Assembly: GCA_002704145.1 (NCBI GenBank)
Contig: PAFH01000008.1
Location: forward strand, 1 to 64,000
Origin: Pelagibacteraceae bacterium
GTDB lineage: Bacteria > Pseudomonadota > Alphaproteobacteria > Pelagibacterales > Pelagibacteraceae
Reading direction: 5' to 3'
DNA length: 64,000 bases
Position numbers and translations under genes: made by a program. The notes under the pieces are model-generated. The model had not been told where the DNA came from. It did no database searches and was given only the letters and a program-made list of their open reading frames with translations. This document shows, in pieces, positions 43,601 through 51,887 of this stretch (positions are counted from its first letter, which is position 1; the number at the start of each line of letters is the position of its first letter).

Positions 43601-44031
43601 GCTTGAAATAATTTTCCAAAAAAATCTCTGTAATTGCCTGTCAATAAGATCAGGTCTTTATTATTTGCTATTAAGTCCTTAATCTCACATGCTGGCTCCT
43701 CAGTTTCTTTACTTTTTAGATAACTTAGCGATGATAATTTTGTCAAATTTTTATAACCATCTTCTGTTTTTGCATAGAGAGTTATTTTTCCAACAATATT
43801 TTGTTCTCTAAGATTAATTTGAGTGCCGATAATGGGTAAAGTTCCTACTTTAGATAATTTTTCAGAAAATTCTAAAGCACCGCATAAATTAAAACTATCA
43901 GCTAGTCCAAGAGATTTTATTTTATTAGCCTTACAGTATTGAGCTAGGTCGTCTATTTTGATTGCACCTTCGCAAATTGAGTACTGGGTATGAATTTTTA
44001 TGTTGTTAAAATTTTTGTCATTTCCGATCAT
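40615..44031 (-). CDS. dnaE: DNA polymerase III subunit alpha
   Basis: Replicative polymerase, 1138 residues, normal length. Order: PHP domain (1 to about 270), in which the metal-binding DHGN-type motif reads DSFN, so phosphatase/exonuclease activity is unlikely; palm with GPGRGSGAGSLVAY and the catalytic aspartates in PDFDIDF; KFDLLGLKTLTVI with the third aspartate; fingers with YRPGPM, YQEQVM and NKSHAAAYA; a helix-hairpin-helix (GAIKNVGHEAI); and a C-terminal OB domain (VGGTIMSLQEKKSAKGMPFA). It overlaps lolD by 14 bases. Confidence 0.97.
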   Translation of the reverse strand: MIGNDKNFNNIKIHTQYSICEGAIKIDDLAQYCKANKIKSLGLADSFNLCGALEFSEKLSKVGTLPIIGTQINLREQNIVGKITLYAKTEDGYKNLTKLSSLSYLKSKETEEPACEIKDLIANNKDLILLTGNYRDFFGKLFQANKFKIFNKTTALLKKFFTDRIYFEIQRHNEKDEKIFENYLLNNSKYLDIPLIATQEVFYLKEEMYEAHDTLRCIGEKNFVDDKNRFKLSNQHFLKKDSDLKDIYSDIPEALENNYNFHLRFNFKPKKSKPILPSIANAQSNSPEEELSRLAKDGLENRIKNFIIKKNASKSEDQIKKIYDDRLKHEINIINSMDYASYFLIVSDYIKWAKKNSIPVGPGRGSGAGSLVAYSLDITDLDPIEYDLIFERFLNPDRISMPDFDIDFCEEKRDQVFEYLKTKYKGGVAHIITFGKLKARMALRDVGRVLGLSYGHVDKLCKMVPFDPSRPLTLQESIDREPRFKEEVKSNPKVKKLLELSLKLEGLNRNMATHAAGVVIAGEKLAEQFPLYVDHSSNLILPSTQYDMYSSENAGLVKFDLLGLKTLTVIDKTLKRLKNKDIDLDISKVNQNDDKVFSLLSTGETTGLFQLESAGMREAIKQMKPNRFDDIIALVALYRPGPMSNIPIYNDCKNGKKEPDYIHPTLKEILKPTYGIIIYQEQVMQIAQTLAGFTAGEADILRRAMGKKKKSELDKQKERFISGAIKNGITKDVANFVFTKIEPFAQYGFNKSHAAAYALIAYQTAFLKTYYKEDFIAATMSTELTNTSKLREFVEELKRLKVEIIKPSMNKSFADFKAEKNKIYYGLGAIKNVGHEAISNIIHEREKKGKFKSMFDFINRVDIKDVNKLQLEGLVKSGAFDEFNKDRNQIFNSIPKIIQTIKKINEDRNNNQSNLFEETIDEKTDFDYVESTQWSKKELLKEEFKSLGFFISDHPLNEYQEIFNQLKITSYQDFLNNNENEAQVGGTIMSLQEKKSAKGMPFAIIKFSDNNGEFELFLFSENLINNRDKLKEADSFILTLQKDRLVKDNTQRRVNIRKITSLDSIINKPYTNVTIELDDNFNIAELKDLLKKEGETEIKFIIHNKNNKIFYRLQNLRKFDYNQLKLIKTKEYVKKITV

Positions 44032-44707
44032 TCATTCGTTTTATATTACCATCAGAAATAAACAACTTGTAATCAGCCCTGTTAGCAAGTTCTCTATTAT
44101 GAGTTGCAAAGATTATTGTTTTTTTAAGTTTTTTTAATTTTAAAAAAAGTGAAAATATTTCTTTAGAAGTTTTAAAATCTAAATTACCAGTGGGCTCGTC
44201 TGCTAAAATAATTTTTGTTTCTGCAATTAAAGCTCTTGCAATAGCCACTCTTTGTTGTTCACCACCAGATAATTGGCTAGGGAAATGATTTGATCTATTA
44301 AATATTTTTAAACTTTTTAAAATTTTCTCAGCTTTTTGTGAAATAATCTTTTTATTTTCGTTTTTTATGATTAATGGCATCATGACATTTTCAATTGCAG
44401 TAAAGTCTGTTAACAAATTATTGTCTTGAAATATTATTGAAATATTTTTTTTTCTTAACTCATCTTTTTGATTGTTTGATAAAATTTTAGTATCTTGATT
44501 ATTTACAATAATTTTACCTTTTGATGGTTCATCTAATAAAGCAAATAAATGAAGTAAAGTGGATTTGCCCGAACCAGAAGGACCAATCAGGGCAACTAAC
44601 TCACCTTCTTTAACTCTTAAATTCAAGCTACTAAAGAGTGTAATAGAGCCATTTATATGATCAAAACTTTTCTTTAAATCGTTTGCCTCTAGTAAAATCC
44701 TACTCAT
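44018..44707 (-). CDS. lolD: Lipoprotein-releasing system ATP-binding protein
   Basis: ABC ATPase of the LolCDE complex that extracts lipoproteins from the inner membrane. At 229 residues it has Walker A GPSGSGKST, a Q-loop region, the signature LSGGEQQRVAIARAL, Walker B ILADEPTGNLD, and the H-loop ATHN. It overlaps the preceding permease gene by eight bases. The same ATPase subfamily serves MacB-type pumps, but position next to proS and dnaE matches alphaproteobacterial lolD. Confidence 0.94.
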   Translation of the reverse strand: MSRILLEANDLKKSFDHINGSITLFSSLNLRVKEGELVALIGPSGSGKSTLLHLFALLDEPSKGKIIVNNQDTKILSNNQKDELRKKNISIIFQDNNLLTDFTAIENVMMPLIIKNENKKIISQKAEKILKSLKIFNRSNHFPSQLSGGEQQRVAIARALIAETKIILADEPTGNLDFKTSKEIFSLFLKLKKLKKTIIFATHNRELANRADYKLFISDGNIKRMNDRK

Positions 44708-45932
44708 ATCGTAAAGCCCTAAAAGTATTCATTTTTGAAATTTTCATCGCCGGTAAATAAGAGGCAATAGCTGAAATGATCAATGAGATAATAAAAATGA
44801 TTAAAATTGAATTAAAGTTAATTTCACTAGGTAGTTTATCTAGAAAATAAATATCTGATGGAAAAATTTCAAAATTAAAAACAGTTGATAAAAAAACTCT
44901 TAGTTTTTCAATATTGATAGAAAATAAAACTCCTAAAATAACACCACTAATTGTTGCAAAAAAACCTATTGTTAATCCAGTCAAAAAAAAAGTTTTTTTA
45001 ATTGATTTGTTGCTTAAGCCTAAAGTTTTTAAAATAGCTATTTCCTTAGTTTTATTTTTTATAAGTATAGTTAAACCAGAGATAATGTTAAAAGCAGCCA
45101 CAACTACTATTAAAGAGAGTATTATAAACATTACATTTCTTTCTACTTTTAAAGCACTAAAAAGAGATCTATTTAAATCTGACCATGTATAGATAAAATA
45201 ATTTTGATTTATTTTTTGAATTTTTTCTTTGTAAAAATTTGCTTCTAAAGGGTTTTCTAAGTATATTTCAATATTCTTGTCACTATTCTCTTTATTGAAG
45301 ATTGATAAAGCATCCTCAATATTTACAAAAATAAGATTTCTATCAAAATCTAAAAAGCCTGTGTTAAAAACTCCAGCTACTTTAAAAATTTCTTGTTTTG
45401 GCAATCGTCCTAATGGAGTAGCAATAAAAGCTGATGACATTAGACTTAAAGTATCTCCTTTTTTCAAACCTAAATTAAAAGCAAGTTCAGAACCTATAAA
45501 GACTTCATTTAAATTAAAATTTTTTAAATCTCCTTGAGAAATAAAATTATTAAAAAATTCTTTAATATTTTTTTCATTTTTATCTATTCCTTTTAAGATT
45601 ATGCCTTTAGTATTGTCATTGCTAATAACTATACCTTCACCTGCGTAGGACTTGCTCAAAGTTATTTCTTTAAAATCCTTTTTTAATTTTGAAATAAAAT
45701 CATCCTCTATTATAAAATTATTTGGCTGAATTACTAGGTGAGGATTAAGTCCGAGAATTTTGTTTGTTAAGTCTGTTTTAAAACCATTCATTACAGACAT
45801 CACAATTATTAAAATTGCAACACCAAGCATAATTCCTACGAAAGAAAATATTGAAATAATTTGTAAAAAACCCTCTTTTTTTTTGGGTCTTAAATTTCTT
45901 AAAGAAATAAGTCTCTCAGCTTTTGTAAACAA
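44700..45932 (-). CDS. Lipoprotein-releasing system transmembrane protein LolC/LolE
   Basis: Inner-membrane permease of 410 residues: an N-terminal cytoplasmic start (ERLISLRNLRPKKKEGF), membrane helix about 22-48, a large periplasmic domain to about 265, and three C-terminal helices (FIILSLIVVVAAFNIISGL and later). The FtsX/MacB-type end motif ASYLPAMKISKMNTFRALRYE (shown here as KISKMNTFRALRYE) is clear. Only one permease gene is present, so it probably works as a homodimer, as in alphaproteobacteria with a single LolC/E-type gene. Confidence 0.93.
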   Translation of the reverse strand: MFTKAERLISLRNLRPKKKEGFLQIISIFSFVGIMLGVAILIIVMSVMNGFKTDLTNKILGLNPHLVIQPNNFIIEDDFISKLKKDFKEITLSKSYAGEGIVISNDNTKGIILKGIDKNEKNIKEFFNNFISQGDLKNFNLNEVFIGSELAFNLGLKKGDTLSLMSSAFIATPLGRLPKQEIFKVAGVFNTGFLDFDRNLIFVNIEDALSIFNKENSDKNIEIYLENPLEANFYKEKIQKINQNYFIYTWSDLNRSLFSALKVERNVMFIILSLIVVVAAFNIISGLTILIKNKTKEIAILKTLGLSNKSIKKTFFLTGLTIGFFATISGVILGVLFSINIEKLRVFLSTVFNFEIFPSDIYFLDKLPSEINFNSILIIFIISLIISAIASYLPAMKISKMNTFRALRYE

Positions 45933-45936
45933 TTTA

Positions 45937-47250
45937 TTAATTTTTTAATTTTGATTTAATTTTATCAAGACTTAACATTTCGCTTTTTAAATTTAATTCC
46001 TTAAATTCAAGGATGTCACCCTCAGATTTAGAACCAATTATTATTTGGTAAGGAATACCAATTAAGTCGTGCTTTTTAAATTTGTTTGACATATTCTCAT
46101 CAACATCATCTAACAATACGTCAATATTTTGTTTTTTTAATTCATTATAAATATTTTCAGCTTTTTCAAGGTTTTCTTTATTATTTTTACTGATACTTGG
46201 TATTATTACTACATCAAATGGTGATATTGACCTTGGCCATTTCATTATATCATTTTGATAGTTTGCCTCAATAGCTGCCCCTACAAGTCTAGAAATTCCA
46301 ATTCCATATGACCCCATTTTTAAAGCAATCTTTTTACCTTCTTGAGTATCAACTAGACAATTCAAAGGTTTAGAGTATTTTTCACCAAAGTAAAAAATAT
46401 GTCCTACTTCTATACCCTTAGTTTTAATTTGATTTTCTTTCTTTACTTTTTTGTTGAAATCATCTTCTATAAACTTTTCATCTGTTGCTGCATAAAATGA
46501 TGAATAATCTTTACGCATTTTTCGCAAGGAATCATCTGAAAAATCATATTTACTTAAATCCACTTCAAAAATTCTTTTGTCTGCATAAATTTGGCTTTCT
46601 CCTGTTTCAGCTAAAATAATAAACTCATGAGATAAGTCTCCTCCTATTGGTCCTGTGTCTGCAGTCATTGGTATAGCTTTTAGGCCAAGTCGCTCAAAAG
46701 TTTTAATATAAGAATAAAACATCTTGTTGTAGGATTTTTTTGCTTCATCATCATTTAAATCAAATGAATAAGCATCTTTCATAAAAAATTCTCTGCATCT
46801 CATTACTCCAAATCTTGGTCTAATTTCATCTCTAAACTTCCATTGAATATGGTAAAGGATTTGAGGAAGTGATTTATAAGATTTCACACTTGACCTAAAA
46901 ATATCGGTTATTAACTCCTCATTAGTTGGTCCATATAACATTTCTCGACCCTGCCTATCTTTAATTCTTAGCATCTCCTCACCATAATCTTCATAACGTC
47001 CACTTTCTCTCCATATTTCTGAAGATTGAATTGTTGGCATTAACATTTCTTGAGCTCCTATTGTGTTTTGTTCTTCCCTAACAATCTGTTCAATCTTTTT
47101 CATAACTTTAAATCCCAGCGGCAACCAAGAGTATATTCCAGCTGCTGATTGCTTAATCATTCCAATTCTAAGCATCAATTGATGAGACTTTATTTTTGCT
47201 TCGGCTGGAAGATCTTTTGTTGTTGGTATAAACAATTTAGAAAGATACAT
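45937..47250 (-). CDS. proS: Prolyl-tRNA synthetase, short form without editing domain
   Basis: Class II synthetase charging tRNA-Pro. At 437 residues it is the short alphaproteobacterial form, lacking the approximately 180-residue INS editing insertion found in E. coli between motifs 2 and 3. Seen: motif 1 region GFKVMKKIEQIVREE, MPTIQSSEIWRESGRY, GPTNEELITD, motif 2 WKFRDEIRPRFGVMRCREF, motif 3 GSYGIGISRLVGAAIE, and an anticodon-binding C-terminal domain. It shares a base with the DUF1467 gene. Confidence 0.96.
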   Translation of the reverse strand: MYLSKLFIPTTKDLPAEAKIKSHQLMLRIGMIKQSAAGIYSWLPLGFKVMKKIEQIVREEQNTIGAQEMLMPTIQSSEIWRESGRYEDYGEEMLRIKDRQGREMLYGPTNEELITDIFRSSVKSYKSLPQILYHIQWKFRDEIRPRFGVMRCREFFMKDAYSFDLNDDEAKKSYNKMFYSYIKTFERLGLKAIPMTADTGPIGGDLSHEFIILAETGESQIYADKRIFEVDLSKYDFSDDSLRKMRKDYSSFYAATDEKFIEDDFNKKVKKENQIKTKGIEVGHIFYFGEKYSKPLNCLVDTQEGKKIALKMGSYGIGISRLVGAAIEANYQNDIMKWPRSISPFDVVIIPSISKNNKENLEKAENIYNELKKQNIDVLLDDVDENMSNKFKKHDLIGIPYQIIIGSKSEGDILEFKELNLKSEMLSLDKIKSKLKN

Positions 47251-47504
47251 TATTGTAAAAATTTCCTTAAATTTAAAAGATCATTATCTACAAGATAATA
47301 TATCACAATAAAGATCAATGATGTAATTATAGTTGTAATCAAAAATTTTTTAGCTATTTTAGGGTTTTTTGGAGCGCCGGGATCATTGCCTTCAATTGAA
47401 TCTTTAAAGGGTCTTTTATTTGATTGAATCCCTATCGGTAAAACTGAAAAAAAAACTATCCACCAAATCATTACATAAATTATAATAGATCCTGTTGTGC
47501 CCAT
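47250..47504 (-). CDS. DUF1467-family small membrane protein
   Basis: An 84-residue protein with two membrane helices (about 6-24 and 52-70) joined by a loop carrying the family-like core FFSVLPIGIQ and GNDPGAPKNPKIAKKF. DUF1467 proteins are found in alphaproteobacteria next to rnj and proS, exactly as here; their function is unknown. Its first base is shared with the rnj stop and its last with the proS start. Confidence 0.85.
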   Translation of the reverse strand: MGTTGSIIIYVMIWWIVFFSVLPIGIQSNKRPFKDSIEGNDPGAPKNPKIAKKFLITTIITSLIFIVIYYLVDNDLLNLRKFLQ

Positions 47505-49161
47505 TAAATTCTAGCTATATTAATATTTGTTAAAGGCTTTTTTCCAGTTCTATCTTTGACCAATCTTCTGCAATTTTGTTTAATTGTTTCTATTAAGTTT
47601 CTTTCTTGATTTTTGTTATCTAATGAAAATTTCCTACAAATACTGAATATTTCATCCTCCATATCAAAAATAAAATTATCATTATTATTTTCTGGAATGC
47701 CTTTAAATGAAATTATTGGTTTTTTAATCTTTCCGTTATTAGATAAAATAAGAGTTATTTCTAAATAACCATTTATTGATATATTTTTTCTTTCTTTGAT
47801 AGATTGAGCGTCAGAATCTACTCCTAAATTACCATCTAAATAAACTCTGCCTGAAGGTGCTTTGTCAATAACCTGTGGAGAATTGCCAGGTAAAAGTTTA
47901 ATAATATCCCCATTTTCAATTTGAAGAGTTTTTGGAATTTGAAGTTCTTTTGCAAAAGCTACATGTTCGATCATATGTCTGTGCTCTCCGTGAACTGGGA
48001 TCACACACTTAGGTTTCACCCATCCGTACATATCTTTTAAATCATCTCTATTTGGGTGACCTGAGACATGAACGAAAGCATTTTCTTCGGTTACTATCTC
48101 GATATTTTCTTTGACTATTTTATTTTGCAACAAATATAATTTTTTTTCATTTCCTGGAATTATTTTAGATGAAAATATTACACAGTCTCCAGACTCAATG
48201 AATACATCTGGATGTATTCCATTAATAATTCTATTCATTGCTCCCATGGGTTCACCTTGGCTACCGGTAGCTAAGTAAAGTATTTTATTTTTTTTACTTT
48301 TTTGGCATCTCTTGGCTCCAAGGGCTCTATTAAATCTTTCAGATAACCACATTGCCTAGCGGCCTTATATATTCTATGCATAGATCGACCTACTAAACAA
48401 ATAGATCTACCAACTTTTTTAGCACAATAAAAAATTGACTCCATTCTGGCTACATTTGAAGCAAAGGAAGTTACTAAAATTTTTTGAGATTTACTGTCCA
48501 CAATCTTTAATAAACTATCTCTTACATCAGCCTCCGAACCAGCTCTACCAGGACTAAAAATGTTCGTTGAGTCACAAATCATTGATGCAACACCTTTTGC
48601 ACCAATTTCCTTTAATTTTTTTTCATCAATTTTTCCTCCGATTAGTGGATTAGGATCAATTTTCCAATCACCTGTGTGCAAAATTGTGCCTAGAGGTGTA
48701 GTTATGCTTAATCCATTTGGCTCTAAAATAGAGTGGGTTAATGTTACGAAATCTATTTCAAAAGGTCCTAATTTAATCTTGCTATTAAGAGGAACTATTT
48801 CCAAGTAATTCGATATATCTATTTTTTTTTCTTTAAATTTTTCCTGAATTAGAACCGCAGTAAAAGGTGTTGCGAACATTTTACACTTTAAATTAGGCCA
48901 AATATGAGCAACCGCCCCGATATGGTCCTCATGAGCGTGTGTTAAAACGATACCTAGTAAATCATCTTTTTTATCTTGAATAAATCCAGAGTCAGGAAAA
49001 ATTAAATCTATTCCCGGTACTGAATCATCTGCAAAAGTAACTCCCATATCTACGATAATCCATTTTTTATCTTCTTCTTTTCCATAGGCATAAAGATTCA
49101 TATTCATCCCTATTTCTCCTGAACCTCCTAGAGGACAAAATAGTAATTCTTCTTTTTTCAT
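47504..49161 (-). pseudogene. rnj: Ribonuclease J, frame broken by one base near poly-A tracts
   Basis: Metallo-beta-lactamase/beta-CASP RNase with 5'-exo and endo activity in RNA maturation and decay. The N-terminal frame from 49161 has GGSGEIGMN, the zinc motif THAHEDHIGA, GDWKIDPNP, and SMICDSTN. It runs to EPLEPRDAKKVKK then stops. The continuing frame holds LYLATGSQGEP, HVSGHPNRDDLKDM and PVHGEHRHMIEH, completing the beta-CASP and C-terminal domains. Adding one A at 48288-48295 (8 A on the coding strand) gives EPRDAKKVKKNKILYLATGS and 552 residues, the normal length. The 6-A run at 48298-48303 is an alternative site. Confidence 0.88.
48288..48303 (-). repeat. A8 and A6 tracts at the rnj frame switch
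   Basis: Plus-strand T8 (48288-48295), AC, then T6 (48298-48303). On the coding strand nine instead of eight A in the first run, or seven instead of six in the second, restores the RNase J frame. Here one base is missing, the opposite sign to tpiA and trpE. Confidence 0.85.
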
Positions 49162-49904
49162 ATTAAATACTTATAAACTTTAGCTATACCTTTGATAGTT
49201 ATATCTTGATCTATCATAGACTTACTTTTTATCAATTTGTTGAATAAACTTGCATATCCACCGGTAAGGATAACCTTATATTTTTTTTTGGAGGAATGAG
49301 TGATTTTTTTTAATATGGTTTTGATTAAACCCTCGTATCCCCATAAAAAACCTGCATTTAAGGCATCTTTTGAGTTTTTGCCATAACTTGTTTGTTTGTT
49401 TTTTAAAACGAACTTAGGCAACAAAGCGGTAGATTTTGTTAAATTCATCATCGAAAGCTTGATTCCCGGAGCAATAACTCCTCCCTCATAAACGCTATCT
49501 TTTACTATATCGAACGTTGTTGCAGTACCAAAGTCAATGACAATACTATTTTTAAACTTTTTAGCACCAATAGCATTCACAATTCTATCTGAACCCAATT
49601 GATCAATATTTTTTACATTTATTTTAATTATTTTTTTAATGTTAAGATCTTTAATTTCTATAGTCTTAAATTTAGAGTGTTTCAAAATCTTTTTAAATTT
49701 TTTAAAAGCCAAAGGGACTACACTCGACATTAATACTGTTGATTTTAAATTTTTTGATAAAAAATTTTTTAATATTTTCTTCAAATAGTTATTTTTAAAA
49801 ATTATTTTTGTTTCAAAAATTTTTGACTTTCGAATTGTAAATTTTTCATTTAATATACAAATTCGTGTTGATGTATTTCCAATATCTCCAATTAAGTAAT
49901 TCAT
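49158..49904 (-). CDS. coaX: Type III pantothenate kinase
   Basis: First step of coenzyme A synthesis, ATP-dependent phosphorylation of pantothenate. It has 248 residues with an ASKHA fold: GDIGNTSTRICIL at the N-terminus, GSDRIVNAIGA, the DFGTATTFDIV phosphate-binding motif, YEGGVIAPG, and LTGGYASLF near the end. Type III enzymes are not feedback-inhibited by CoA. It overlaps rnj by four bases and sits between birA and rnj as in other alphaproteobacteria. Confidence 0.95.
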   Translation of the reverse strand: MNYLIGDIGNTSTRICILNEKFTIRKSKIFETKIIFKNNYLKKILKNFLSKNLKSTVLMSSVVPLAFKKFKKILKHSKFKTIEIKDLNIKKIIKINVKNIDQLGSDRIVNAIGAKKFKNSIVIDFGTATTFDIVKDSVYEGGVIAPGIKLSMMNLTKSTALLPKFVLKNKQTSYGKNSKDALNAGFLWGYEGLIKTILKKITHSSKKKYKVILTGGYASLFNKLIKSKSMIDQDITIKGIAKVYKYLI

Positions 49905-50471
49905 TTATATCTTATATTTTTTTTTAAGCTTGAAATAGGGAGTTTTTTTTATTTCATTGAGAAATTTTTCATAGTAATTTTTTATATTTTTTAATATTTC
50001 TTTATTATCTATATCTTTTTTTATAATCTTTTTAAGTGAGGTTGATAAAAAAATTTTACTAGTAGGCGATTTATTTGTGTTTAATCCTATGCCAACTATT
50101 AAAAAACTTTTTTTATTCATATAAACAAGTTCTTGTAAAATTCCACATATCTTTTTTTTTTCAAATAAAAGGTCATTAGGAAACTTTATATCAATTTTTT
50201 TTAAGATTAATTTACAAATAATCTTCTTCATTAAAAAAGCGTTTAAAACAGAGAACTGTTTAAAGTTTATTTTTTTTTGATTAATTTGAAAAAGTATTGA
50301 TAAAAATATGTTGCCTTTTTGTGAAACCCATTTTTTTCCCATTGTTCCTCTTCCTTTTCTTTGTGCGTCTGAAAAAATAATTGCAGGCCGATGTTGATTT
50401 TTGTGAATTAATCTATGAGCAACATCATTTGTGCTTTTTACAGTTTTATATTTAATCACTTTTATTTTCAT
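49905..50471 (-). CDS. birA: Biotin-[acetyl-CoA carboxylase] ligase, monofunctional
   Basis: Attaches biotin to the BCCP subunit of acetyl-CoA carboxylase. At 188 residues it is only the catalytic core: no N-terminal DNA-binding domain (E. coli BirA has one and totals about 320) and little of the C-terminal domain. Seen: TVKSTNDVAH, the biotinyl-AMP loop GRGTMGKKWVSQKGN, KFPNDLLFEKKKICGIL with the active-site lysine, and VGIGLNTN. It cannot act as a biotin repressor by itself. It shares one base with the nuoN stop. Confidence 0.93.
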   Translation of the reverse strand: MKIKVIKYKTVKSTNDVAHRLIHKNQHRPAIIFSDAQRKGRGTMGKKWVSQKGNIFLSILFQINQKKINFKQFSVLNAFLMKKIICKLILKKIDIKFPNDLLFEKKKICGILQELVYMNKKSFLIVGIGLNTNKSPTSKIFLSTSLKKIIKKDIDNKEILKNIKNYYEKFLNEIKKTPYFKLKKKYKI

Positions 50472-51886
50472 TAGTTAATAAACATCGCATTTACAATTTT
50501 GTTTAATATCGATGGGTATAAGAAAAAAGTTACTAATAAACTAGTACTTATCATTATGCTTATTTGAGCGACTTTGTTTTTCACTGGATCATAAGTCATA
50601 ACACTATCATCAAAATAAATAGTTTTAATTATTCTTAAATAATAAAAAGCAGAAATTACGGTTGTTAATAGTCCAATGATAGCTAAAGTATACATTTCTT
50701 GTTCTATCACTGATGTAAAGACATAAAATTTTGCAAAAAAACCACCTAAAGGAGGTATTCCTGCCAATGAAAATAATATTATCAAAAATGAAATTGCTAG
50801 GATTGGATGTTTTTTTGCAATTCCAGATAAATCAGATATTTTTTCTTTATATTCTCCATCTTTTTTCATTAAATACAGACATGAAAAAGCACCTATATTC
50901 ATTACTACATAAATAGATATATAAATTACAGTACTTTTATACCCTGATATAGCCCCTGTAGCGACACCAGCTAAAGCATAACCTATATGCCCAATTGAGC
51001 TGTATGCTAAAAGCCTTTTCAAATTTTTTTGAACTATTGCGGCAATTGCGCCTAATATCATTGAAGCTATGGAGATAAAAATAATTATAGTTTGCCACTC
51101 GAGCAATATATTAGAAAATGGAATTAACATAAATTTTATTAGTAATGCAAGACCAGCTATTTTTGGAACAACAGCAAAATAATTAGTAATAGAAGTTGGG
51201 GCACCTTCATAAACATCAGGTGTCCACATATGAAATGGAACAGCTGAAACCTTAAATGCCAGTCCAACTAAAATAAAAACCATTGCAAAAACTGCTCCCG
51301 TGTTTTCTTTATTTAACTGATTTAAAATTAAATCAAAATTTGTCGAACCAGTAAATCCGTAAAGCAATGAACAGCCGTATAACAATAAGCCTGAAGATAA
51401 AGCACTTAGAACAAAATATTTAATACCTGATTCGGTAGATCTTAAATTATCTCTGTCAATTGATGCTAAAATATAAAGTGCTAAAGATTGTAATTCTAAA
51501 CCTAAATAAAATAAGATTAGGTCATTGGAGCTTACCATAAAGAACATACCTAAAATTGATAACAAAATAATTATTGGATATTCAAATTTATCCAACTTAT
51601 TCTCAATTATAAAAGTTTTCGATGAATTTAAAACAAATAACGTGGAAATAAGTATTAAAATTTTAAAATAGTTTGAAAATAAATCTCTAGTGAAGCTATC
51701 TAAAAATATTGTTTCTTTATCGCTAGGGCTACTTAAAATTAATATTGTAGTTAAAACAATAATTATCGATGAAAGATTAAATATAAGGTTAAAACTTTTT
51801 TTTACAAAAACACCTACCATTAAAATAATAAAAACAGATAGAGAAAGAAATATTTCAGGCAACATTATATTTAAGTTATTTAACAT
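50471..51886 (-). CDS. nuoN: NADH-quinone oxidoreductase subunit N
   Basis: Antiporter-like proton-pumping membrane subunit of complex I. It has 471 residues and about fourteen membrane helices. Seen: the conserved glutamate helix LGLELQSLALYILA, KYFVLSALSSGLLLYG, FKVSAVPFHMWTPDVYEGAPT, LLAYSSIGHIGYALAG and FSLAGIPPLGGFFAKFYVF. It is the last nuo gene of the operon. Confidence 0.96.
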   Translation of the reverse strand: MLNNLNIMLPEIFLSLSVFIILMVGVFVKKSFNLIFNLSSIIIVLTTILILSSPSDKETIFLDSFTRDLFSNYFKILILISTLFVLNSSKTFIIENKLDKFEYPIIILLSILGMFFMVSSNDLILFYLGLELQSLALYILASIDRDNLRSTESGIKYFVLSALSSGLLLYGCSLLYGFTGSTNFDLILNQLNKENTGAVFAMVFILVGLAFKVSAVPFHMWTPDVYEGAPTSITNYFAVVPKIAGLALLIKFMLIPFSNILLEWQTIIIFISIASMILGAIAAIVQKNLKRLLAYSSIGHIGYALAGVATGAISGYKSTVIYISIYVVMNIGAFSCLYLMKKDGEYKEKISDLSGIAKKHPILAISFLIILFSLAGIPPLGGFFAKFYVFTSVIEQEMYTLAIIGLLTTVISAFYYLRIIKTIYFDDSVMTYDPVKNKVAQISIMISTSLLVTFFLYPSILNKIVNAMFIN

Positions 51887-51887
51887 T

